64,000 bases of DNA from Megascapheus bottae. Its lineage: Eukaryota; Chordata; Mammalia; Rodentia; Geomyidae. A program made the position numbers and the translations under genes. The stretch is from NCBI GenBank assembly GCA_024803745.1, contig JANJXV010000024.1, positions 5,984,106-6,048,105 on the forward strand, given 5' to 3'. A model generated the notes under the pieces. That model was not told the DNA's origin. It worked only from the letters and a program-made list of their open reading frames with translations, and ran no database searches. Positions 54,481 through 64,000 of the stretch are shown one piece after another (the stretch's first letter is position 1; each line of letters opens with the position of its first letter).

Positions 54481-57158
54481 AATAATCTTTTTGTTATTAA
54501 TTATTGTTGTCATGTTTATACCTACATGGGATGATATCTCATTTTCATTTCTCACTTGCCAATTTAAATCTTCCCTTTTGCTAAATATGTTTAGATATTA
54601 TGCTTTTTACTCTTTCAAATTTCTGTCTTTTAAATTGATTGGTCATATTATTTTTCTCTTAAAAATTATCATTTGTGCCTTATTTTTTATATATATAGAG
54701 AGAGAGTTGGTTAAATTTAATTTCTTCAATGTTTTCCATTTATTGATAAAGGTATTTTTTTCATTGTTGTGCAAACACCTCACAAAGTTTGATCTGCTGT
54801 GACTTAATTTTTATTTGACAAAAGCAAACTATTGTATACTATTGTCATTCTATTTGAAATCATGGTACTTTTGGTATCCAATATCATGAATCTGATGTAG
54901 TTAAATATTTTTCTCAGTGTTAGTCTAAGATTTTTTTCTTACTTAATGGCTATAAATTGAGAAAACAATGTTTGATTTTCTATTATTCACTAATAGTTCT
55001 GTCCATTATTCTAGAACTATGAGAGTTATTTGCAATCTGATGTACAAACAAACTATGGAAGAATGGGAAGTTTCAAAAATAAAATTTATGTCTATGTAAC
55101 AAATGAAATACTTCAAAGTGAAATTATCAATTATTTTTCTAAAATTAATACAATGTATTTCTGCATCCAATGAAACAAAATGATATGTGGGTTAGCAATA
55201 TATTTAGAGATAATAGCTCTGAAGAAAAGCAATAAAACCATTAATTAAAATTCAAGACAATGAACTGGGAAGTATTGAAGAAGTCTAGATAAAGGGAAGC
55301 ATGTGGATTGCAAAGAATAATGTTGGTTGTCAAATGCACAAACAGATAGCCATGAACATTTAGCAACTGCTAAACTACCTCTCATTTAGTTGTCAGTTAA
55401 TTATAGATGTTGGTTTAGACAATGACATATCAATCACAATAAAACTTATACATATAATATGCAATATCTTCTAATAAAAAGAATAACACGAAATAAAACA
55501 AATATCCTTTTAATTGGTGAAGAATAATACCAGTTTTGTTTTGCTTTTTGAAATTTTCTATTCTTCATTTTGTTATGATTTTATTCCCCTGCAAATGAAT
55601 TTTCACAGTATTATCATAGTTGCAGAATAGCAAATCCAAAACCATCTTCCTCATTGTTCTTGGGCAAAGAGCCTAGAATTCCAGTCCCCCATGTGAAGTA
55701 GATCTCTAGTCACTGACACTCTGGCATGGATGCTTGCAAATAACAGCTGGTCCTGGATTTTAATTAGTGTGCTTATTTAGTGTCCCCCCAATTTTTCTTC
55801 CAAATACAAGCTAAGCAGAGAACTTAGCCTTTATTTAGATATCCACTATGCTTCAAATAAAGGCTTGAAATTTTCTCTTGCTCCACAAATAAAAAAGAAA
55901 TAAAGAAACATAACCGGGAGAAAGTTTCATTGAGTTGGCTGTTCTAATTTTCTATTCCTCTTTTTGAAGATTGAAATAACTGATATTTTTAATTGTCAAA
56001 GAAACGTAACAATAATGTCTGCTACACTAAGAAAACACAGTTTTTAAAAGACATAATGAATGGGTATTATTAATATTACGACTTACTAGCTGCATGTGAT
56101 TATTTAGTGTGAAATTTAAGGGTTGTAATATATAAACAAAAACACAGTTTTTTTCTTCTTAGACTACAATGTGAATGCTACAAAATTACTTATGAATTTA
56201 AATAACTGAAAATAGTATTAGTCCTCATCCTATAGTACTGAAAGTTCTAAATTCTTTTAAACTCAGGATACAAAAATAACCTATTATTTTATTGTGTTGA
56301 TGCTATCATTTAAAGTTTAATTATAGAAGATTCTGTGCCAGCATTTTATAAAAAGGGCAGTTTTCAGGGGCTTATGACTCAATAGTCTTTCCCAAAAGGA
56401 CAAAACAGTACACAAAATTACAAGCCTGTATTTACTTAGTTTCTTAAGAAAATAAATGAGTTGAATTATTCTAACACATTATAGAACATGAAAAGTAGAA
56501 TGGATGTACAATGGACATTTTTCAGATATCTGTATTTTGTTATTTCTGAAAACAAATTAGCTCATTTTTAATTCATGTTTATTTTCTGATGATTCTTGTT
56601 CATAGTATTTTTATTTTCAGTTATATTTTATAAGTTTAGAGTTCTCTTACAAAAGAGTTATAAAATGAAGATTTTTTTCATTTTTCTCATTTAATTTCGG
56701 TCTACTACTTCTATGCTGCCCATAAATTGAATGATCATAATTACTATTATCATCAATAGTAACTCTAAAATATTACTATGAACATAACTCTGCTCTAACA
56801 TAACATAATGTTTTAAAGGATATTGAATACAATGAAAGAAATATTTGAGATCTTGCTTTCCTAAATGGATAGTAAAAAGCTAAAGGGAACTAAATTCTGT
56901 TTTGAATCACCATCTTGAGAAAACTATATGTATGTTTTTTCTAAAGCAATATTTTGCTACTTGAAAAAGGTCCCTGTTACAGATATATAATATTCCTTTT
57001 GATGTGACTTTAAAATGTGGCAACATTTTCTACTGGAAATCAAATCATATAGAACTAATGTTATCAAACATTTTAAAATTAAGCATTACCATGAAAATTA
57101 TATGATTGATGAGCTGATGCAAGGACTACACATATAAATACATAATTATTCAAAGATT
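54481..57158. other. 2.7 kb low-copy AT-rich sequence, no gene seen
   Basis: The 103-residue frame at 54491-54802 is hydrophobic and phenylalanine-rich, as expected from AT-rich sequence. No repeat recognised. Confidence 0.45.
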
Positions 57159-57171
57159 AAAAGTTGTAACA

Positions 57172-57370
57172 CCGGGCCGGGAGTTTGGCCTAGTGGTAGA
57201 GAGCTTGCCTAGCATGCACGAAGTTCAATTCCTGGGTACCACATATATTGAAAAAAGCTGAAAGTGGTGCTGAGGCTCGAGTGGTAGAGTGCTAAGCCTT
57301 GAGAAAGTCCAAGGACAGTACTCAGGCTCTGAGCCCAAGCCCAGGACTGGCAAAAAAAAAAAAAAAAAAA
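57172..57370 (+). mobile_element. IDL-Geo type SINE with long A tail and 13-bp TSD
   Basis: GGGCCGGGAGTTTGGCCTAG to CAGGACTGGC, then more than 20 uninterrupted A. TSD AAAAGTTGTAACA at 57159-57171 and 57371-57383. The target reads TTTT/AA on the nicked strand. The long pure tail suggests youth. Confidence 0.95.
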
Positions 57371-57383
57371 AAAAGTTGTAACA

Positions 57384-58416
57384 TCACAAAGGCAAAAGCA
57401 AATGCGCCAAAGATGTAACAGCCATCACTGAAAGTGGAAGAATTTCTAACATCTCTAAACATGCATGCAGAAAGTAACTTTTGTGATGTTATCTGACATT
57501 GCATGACAGGTGGCCTTAGCAGAATGCTAAATATTTAATTGTTTAACTATGGGATACATTTTTAAAGAAATAATTGTCAAATGAATTAATGCTACTAGTT
57601 CTCAACCTCAATTAATAGTAACACTTTGTCTTCACTAAAGTAAGTATGTGGTTTTTTATATCAATCCTGATAAAAGGGAAGTGATGATTTACATCTTTGT
57701 TTCCTTCCTCAGCCATTTTGAGCAACATTCTTCTAGATTATCAAGGGGAACATGATCTCAGGACTTATGTATTATATTTTGGCAGTTTAGCTGCATTCAA
57801 GGTCACACCAGTGGAAAGCAGTCAGCAGGGAAATTGATGGGTTATTCCTTGTAAGACTGGCTCTGCCTTCAGTTTGTATTCCCTTGTGCTTTTGATATTC
57901 TAAATACTAACTTGGGAATTGCAATGACTTTCAAGCATGATAATAATACCATTGTGGAAAAATATATTTCCACTACCTGCCTGGATTAAATGTTTCAGGT
58001 GTATGCAGTTATTTAATCTTCATAGTATCCTCAGGATAAGTAATTATTGTATTAAAATAGCTGATTGAAAAAAATGTAAAAGGTAGAGGCATTGACTTAT
58101 GTTATAGAAGGTATATACTTATAAATTCATATTTGAAATAGCATTTCCTATAGGTAAGGAATTATTTATATATTCATGTTTGAAAATTTTATCAATGGGA
58201 CATTGATTCCTAGCTCAACTTCAAGTAGGTACGAAATCATATAATATTTAATTTTATATGTGATAAGGCATTTGTGTATTATATTTACTTTCATTATTTG
58301 GGTTTTTTTGCTTTGTCATGGCACATTTTATGTAATACATTTATCATTTATTTATCAAGTATTTTGTTCTTTCTAGATCTGGTCCAGTTTGTGACTTCTG
58401 AGTGATCCTTATCCGT
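57384..58416. other. Low-copy AT-rich sequence, no gene seen
   Basis: No recognisable feature. Confidence 0.5.
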
Positions 58417-58858
58417 CCCTTCCTCCCTCAATCTGTCCCTTCCTCCCTCCCTCCCTTCCTCCCTCCCTCCCTAGCTCCCTCCCTCCCTCCCTTCCTTCCT
58501 TCCTTCCTTCCTTTCTTCCTTCCTTCCTTCCTTCCTTCCTTCCTTCCTTCCTTCCTTCCTTCCTTCCTTCCTTTCTTCCTTCCTTTTCTTCCTTCTTTCC
58601 TTCCTTCCTTCCTTGCTTGTTCTTTTCTTCCTTCTTTCCTTCCTTCCATCCTTCCTTCCTTCGTTTGTTCGTTCGTTCCTTCCTTCCTTGCTTCTTTTCT
58701 TCCTTCTTTCCTTCCTTCCTTCCTTGCTTCTTTTCTTCCTTATTTCATTCCTTCCATCCTTCGTTCGTTTGTTCCTTCCTTCCTTCCTTCTTTCCCTCCC
58801 TCCCTCCCTTCCTTCCTTCCTTCCTTCTTTCTTTCCTTCCTTCCTTCCTCCCTTTTTT
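58417..58858. repeat. (CCTT)n / (CCCT)n microsatellite, about 440 bp
   Basis: Tetranucleotide pyrimidine repeat with variant units (CCCT, CTTT, GTTC), lying exactly at the tail side of the minus-strand composite SINE that follows. The long Pro/Ser/Phe/Leu and Lys/Arg/Glu/Gly frames are artefacts. Confidence 0.97.
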
Positions 58859-59084
58859 GCATGCATTTCCTGTTTCTTGAACTCAGGCCTTAGATACTGT
58901 CCTTGAGTGTTTTTACTAGTCTAACTCTATACCACTTGAGCTACAGACCACCTTCTAGCTTGTTTGTTAGTTAATTGGAGATAAGAGTTTCATAGACTTT
59001 CCTGCCTGAGCTGGCTTTGAACAGTGATGCTCAGAGCTCAGCCTCATGAGTGAGTGCTAAGGCATGAGTCACAGGCACCTGGCT
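58859..59084 (-). mobile_element. B1-Geo composite SINE
   Basis: Geo complement (TCTTGAACTCAGGCCTTAG, CCACTTGAGC), linker with TTAATTGGAGATAAGAG, then B1-like complement (CTGCCTGAGCTGGCTTTGA, ACAGGCACCTGGCT). Confidence 0.8.
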
Positions 59085-62051
59085 GTAGATTCTTCTTTTG
59101 AAATGTAACAGTTTATATGTGGTGACTTCAATGAAATTTGCAAACATGATTAAAATTATTTTGTATATAAAAATCCAGAAATGATTTCAGTAATGATGTA
59201 GATGAAAAACATGGTTCCATACAAGGTCTGAGACGTTTCCATACTCAGGATTATTTTACATTATTCTTAGTTTTCCAAGACTTGTGCCTTAGTTTTAACA
59301 ATTCTTCCTACGATCAAAAGGAAGAGCTATTGATTTGTGCTATATAATATATATATATATTTGCTTGCATACTAAACATTTATTGTCAATTTATTCTCCA
59401 AGAAAATTGTGGAATATTTATACATGAGCTATTGGTAACTAAGATCTATTTATTTCTTATTTTTTAGAAAATAGAATTAATTTATTTGCATAAATTAGTC
59501 TCTCTTTCAGTCTAATCTGTGTTTACACTATAGAGTTAATCATTTTCAATAATAATCCAAATCAGATTTCATGAAGTGATAAGGAGTTTCCAGTAATTAT
59601 GAATTTTAATATCATACCTAAATTGTTTTTCTATTTAAAGAGAACTTATTTTAATTATGTATTTTATATTTTAACACATGACAGACACATTACTTAATGG
59701 AGAAACAATTATAAATATAAAATAAACTTCAATATGATAAAATAAATTAAAATATAATTATTCTTCAAAAACACAAAAGTTGTAGAAAACACCTCAAAAA
59801 TAACTACTACCTTATGTTAAACTTAGATGTTTCCTGAGGTGGAGCAAATAAATTTAGCTGTCAAATAATATTCTCGTAAATTAATAGGTAATTTCATATA
59901 AATTGCATATTTGGTTTATAGGGCAATACACTTCATTTTAATATTCATAAAGAAATTATTATAGCATCTCAGTATTTGAATAATTAGAATAATACTGATG
60001 GTGGTTTTAAAATAATTTTACTAGGATAGTAGTTTCTTCTTTGTTTGATACTTAAGTCTATTGACATCATTAGAAATGGCTTACCAGAGCCCGAGAGCCC
60101 CCAGAGCTTCTGACAGTTACATAAAAGGATAGAGACAGTCGATGCCTGCCAATTATCTTCAGAGGAAATATAGAGCACTGATGCATTAAGACTCATTCAA
60201 TTTAGCTGGAGGAAAAATAAATTGTGCAAGTGTTTTTAAAGTGTAGATGGAAACTGTCTAAGAAAAAAATACTTGTATGATGTCATTTGGAGGGCAATAA
60301 TGAAACTGGAAATCATCACATGAAGCAAAATAAGCTAAGCTAAAAATACAAATACTACATTTTTTCTTACAGGCAAAAAGTAAATACGCATGTTAAAATA
60401 ACACAATAAAACCCATTAAAATTAAAACATAAAAGAAAGACAGTAAGTAAGAAGTGGAGTAAGTTAGTGAAGTGTTTTAATAGAGCAAAAGCTCTAACAT
60501 CCATGGTCAAAAAAATGAAACTCCATTGCACAAGCAGCACATACAATGAACACTTATTTGTAGTATTATTATACTCTAATAAAAACCTACTTCTGTTTGG
60601 GAATGGTGATACCTTCTGTCAGTGCAAAATAAAATTAAATAAATTTAAGAGGGCCAATGAATTTCCCATTCGATATGTCAAAGGTCTGTAAGGTGTAAAA
60701 ATTTAGCGTATCATGTGAAGCTGGACAGAGGCTTGATTAGATCATCCCCAGGAAATGCAATGTGCTAGTCATAGAGATTCTGAATTTCCCCCTGAAATTT
60801 AATACTAAATTAAAACAGAGTTTGACATTCCCCCAAAATCATATTATGTGATTATTTCTCATTTGAATTTCTTGTTTCTATGCTTGCCTCTCTCTTTTGC
60901 CTGGATAACTATAGAGAATTCCACTAAACTCACTCAATATTAATTACAATCTGGGAACAGTGCTCGAGACACCTTTACTTTAGCAATAAATATATTTAAA
61001 TTTAAACAAAACTTAAAAGGTACCTTTTTCTTCATTGGCAATAGCTGCATTTTAAAATCTACATCCAGTGTTTGTAGATTAACCTTGATTAATGACATTT
61101 AGTCAAGCTGACCATGGGAAGAGATGTAAGCCATAATTTTCAGACACCAAACATAAAGAGGTACAGAGGTGCTATCCGTCAAAGGGGAAATGAATGATGA
61201 GATCATATGAAGGTCTGGGCAATCTGCCTATCTGGAGTCTCCAAGCCATAATACAATGACAGGAAACATTTTGGTGCTGAAAAATAAGAACTGCTTTTTC
61301 TTTTTTATAGAAAAATTTGTGTTGAAAATATAGGTTACTCACTGTTTGTATTAATGCACAACATTTAATGGGCAATATTTGAGCTTATACACAATGAAAG
61401 GGTGTCAGTTTCATAGACAAATTGGACAACTTTGCTCTTTGAAATAAATGAATAATCCAAAAGCATGTTTGATAAACCTAAGTCTTATTACATTCAGAGA
61501 ATGAGTGAAAAATGAAGTACAAAGGAAAGAAGAAATGGAAGGGAAAGTAAGGAAAGTAAAGAAAGCATGGGAGGAAGGAAAAAGTAATGAAAGAAGATGA
61601 AGAGAAGCAAGCATGGAAGGAAGGAAAGCTGTTTTATTCTTGTAATATAAACATATTGCTTAATATTACCTGAACAAAACGGGCCAAAAAGACATTTATG
61701 TCTTGGCCTAAGTACTAATCTATGAGTTCATGAAAATAAACTAAATAAAGTCAACTGAAGAAAGCACATCCTTATAAGAGTGACAAATGTTGAATAAATG
61801 GCTATGTTGATTGGACATCTTTATAGGTCAAAATGTTTGTGGAGTGGTGAGAAGAGAATGAAAAAAGTTGAAAATGTAGGAAGTAGTAATCCAGATGTAG
61901 CATATATCAAACCAGATTTGTATAATTCAACTTTAGTTTCTGAATGTGACTAAGGAAATATATAAATGGGAAAAATGTCAATAGAAGTTAAGTGATATTC
62001 TTTGGGAATGGAGACTCTAGAAATGGAGCTTAGTTATGAAACTTATGTCAA
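59085..62051. other. 3 kb low-copy AT-rich sequence, no gene seen
   Basis: Contains (AT)n at 59346-59362 and a purine-rich GGAA/GAAA stretch at about 61515-61625. The short frames near 60000, 60467 and 61172 have no motif. Confidence 0.45.
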
Positions 62052-62675
62052 TTTACCATATCGAAGATATGGAACCAACCCAGATGTCCCTCAGTAGATG
62101 ATAGGATCAAGAAAATGCGTTATTTATATACAATGGAATTCTATGCTGCTATCAGAAAGAATGACAACTTCCCATTTGTAAGGAAATGGAAAGATTTGGA
62201 AAAAATCATATTAAGTGAAGTAAGCCAGACCCAAACGACCATAGGCTCAATGGTTTCCCTCATTAGAAATAATTAGTACACACCTAGGATTCTCCTAGCA
62301 GAAGATTACAATAGGGTAAAACCTAGATATATAAGGCCATATATGATGAGGCTAAAGAAAAGGGCCTCCAGGATATGGAAACAAGAGCTTTATGTCATGC
62401 GATTGTTGTTCTTAATGTATTAAGTTATTTCTCTTCTCTTTCGTTGCCCTTTGGTTAATCTCATATTGTTACAGTGTCTGGCATATTGTGTATATGTTTA
62501 TTTCTTTATTTGAAATAGGAAAGGGAAGGGAGGAAAACAAGATGATTGAGAGGGGGTAGGGGACAGAAATGGGGACAAAAACATGAGAAGGGGTATCAAT
62601 GTGTGAGAAGTAATGCACCTACTACCTGGCGAACATAACTGTAACCATTCTATACATTACAATTTTTTTAAAAAA
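62052..62675 (+). mobile_element. 5'-truncated L1, intermediate age
   Basis: End of ORF2 (GATATGGAACCAACCCAGAT, AATTCTATGCTGCTATC, AGTGAAGTAAGCCAGAC) and complete 3'UTR ending AACTGTAACCATTCTATACA and an A-rich tail. The ending mixes features of the young and older lineages. Confidence 0.9.
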
Positions 62676-64000
62676 GAAAGAAATGATGCAGTCCTAATGA
62701 ATAAAGTGAATCTGCATGACAAAGACTTGTGCAAAATGCTTTAGTTAGCAATTGGAGATAGCACTCTTCATTTCCTGATGATATATGTGGCTGAATGCAA
62801 CCATGACAATAGTACAAGACAAGTTTTCTGGGAATCATTTAATAAACAATCAATGGAAAACAATCTATGTTTATTGTCTTCCAGGGCAAATACTCTTCTA
62901 CAGTTTTATATCCTGCCAAGTTCTTTATTCATTAATCTTTGAAATGAAAGCAAAGTTTTAGAAATGTTTTACAAAAATTCTATGATCTAACATCATAATT
63001 GCTTTCAGTAATAATAGAAAAGGTGGCTATCTTTATTGCTCATATTTCAAATTAAAATGTTCTCATAGTAAGTGGAAATAGATAGCTAATAACTTCCAAA
63101 ATATTATTAATTTATTTGTCATTTTTCTTTCAACCGTATTGAAGCTAGTGTCAGGCCAGAAGCTGAATAAACAATGCGGTTGTGGGAAAGTTCAGGCAAA
63201 CAGTTGTCTGCCTTGAGAACTATTAAGGACAAATTTGACTTCAGGTGAATTAGAATCAGAACTTGTGTAAATATACTGTTTTTGTACTTGTGTGTTCTTT
63301 GTAGCAGTTGAGACTAGTTCATGTTTCAGTGAAGTTCTTGACCCTTTTTTGGGGAGGAATCTGCTGCTAATCAAAACCTTAACATCTTCCTCCTCCATAG
63401 GAAAGGCCAGCCAGTCTCCTATTGGATTCAAAGTTAGCTTGTCCTTGTTAATTTTCCTTATAGAAACAATATAACTATGTAAATATTTGAATAGCTTTAC
63501 AAATCCCTAGGCTTCTGGAATGTTCTTACTAGTCCTATAGAAAAATGTCTAGCACTTATACAACAATTTATCTTTAAAAATATAAATTACTTGAACAATT
63601 CTACTGCAAGAGAAACCAATCATAAAGCAAACTGCTCAGAGACCAGTAAATTTTCAAGAAATATAAGTTAAAATTATGCAGCCTTAGAGAATGATTATTT
63701 TCCAGAAGTGATTAGCTGGATGCTTTTATTAGCATGCCTTGGGTTATAACAAATATTTTGTTCAGGATCATTCAAATATTAAAAATGACTCAAAATATTC
63801 TAAAACTATTACATTATTATATATTTACTAAGAATTATACTTTCAATAATCATAAATTACAGCCATAGTGGAAATGTACACTTTGCAGAGTAAATGTTTT
63901 TCAAACAAACTTGGGTTTGACAAAATTATTTGAGTCCAGATTATGATGATTAATTTTAAGGTATTGAATTTTTAGAAAATCTAGGAACATAAAATTTTCC
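62676..64000. other. Low-copy AT-rich sequence, no gene seen
   Basis: The overlapping frames at 63192-63474 on both strands have no recognisable domain. Confidence 0.5.

Noticed and set aside
54491..54802. 103-residue hydrophobic frame suggesting a membrane protein
   Set aside because: Phe/Leu/Ile richness is expected from T-rich DNA. There is no homology by eye and it lies beside an old L1.
58402..58893. 163-residue open frame rich in Pro, Ser, Phe and Leu, with reverse frames rich in Lys, Arg, Glu and Gly
   Set aside because: It is the translation of the CCTT microsatellite. No sequence outside the repeat supports a gene.
1..64000. CRISPR arrays, operons, phage or plasmid functions
   Set aside because: Repeats here are dispersed retroposons with A tails and TSDs. 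There are no spaced identical repeats and no prokaryotic gene organisation.

Overview
This is mammalian nuclear DNA with no recognisable host gene, exon, tRNA or rRNA gene and no bacterial features. It is AT-rich intergenic sequence packed with retrotransposons. The SINEs point to a geomyoid rodent (kangaroo rats, pocket mice, pocket gophers). About fourteen copies of a dimeric element are present: its left half is a tRNA-Ala/ID-like monomer with A and B boxes, and its right half starts around AGCCAGAAGTGGTGCTG and ends in CAGGACTGGC plus an A tail. This matches my recollection of the IDL-Geo SINE described from Geomyoidea. The assignment to that superfamily is inference and the species is not determined.

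Layout. 1-2302: low-copy AT-rich sequence with a convergent IDL-Geo pair. 2303-5088: a stack of minus-strand L1 pieces, including a GC-rich block that looks like an antisense L1 5' region. 5089-7168: low-copy. 7169-14446: a full-length plus-strand L1 (5'UTR, ORF1, ORF2, 3'UTR) bounded by a 14-bp target-site duplication (TSD). It is inactivated by many stops and frameshifts. 14447-21550: a SINE cluster plus a 227-bp TSD-flanked retroposon. 21551-31000: older L1 pieces, a 5'-inverted L1, and a minus-strand L1 inserted in an older L1. 30815-32102, 35012-36243 and 39846-41607: minus-strand L1 ORF2 pieces. 32103-34991: no recognised repeat. 36630-38095: an old L1 carrying a SINE and a short L1 tail. 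41608-45574: mostly low-copy with a TG microsatellite. 45575-50525: nested L1s, a B1-Geo composite split by an L1, a (GAA)n tract, a young L1, and an old L1 carrying an apparent SINE-L1 chimera. 53251-54480: an old L1 with a different 3'UTR. 54481-62051: mainly low-copy, with one SINE, a 440-bp CCTT tract and a composite SINE. 62052-62675: an L1 3' fragment. 62676-64000: low-copy.

How the pieces relate. Around twenty L1 3' ends fall into at least three 3'UTR lineages. TSDs that could be read directly flank both L1s and SINEs, and most lie at TTTT/A-type sites, consistent with L1 machinery mobilising both. A second composite SINE joins a 7SL/B1-like left half to the same Geo right half, so Geo has been paired with two unrelated left monomers.

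The most useful leads are the SINE-L1 chimera near 49.5 kb, the short 5' inversion near 27.75 kb, the Geo module sharing, the L1 3'UTR lineage shared by 19.36 kb and 53.26 kb, and the retained AAGATGGC motif at three L1 5' ends. I found no new cellular system here. All repeat names are from recognition by eye; no database search was run.
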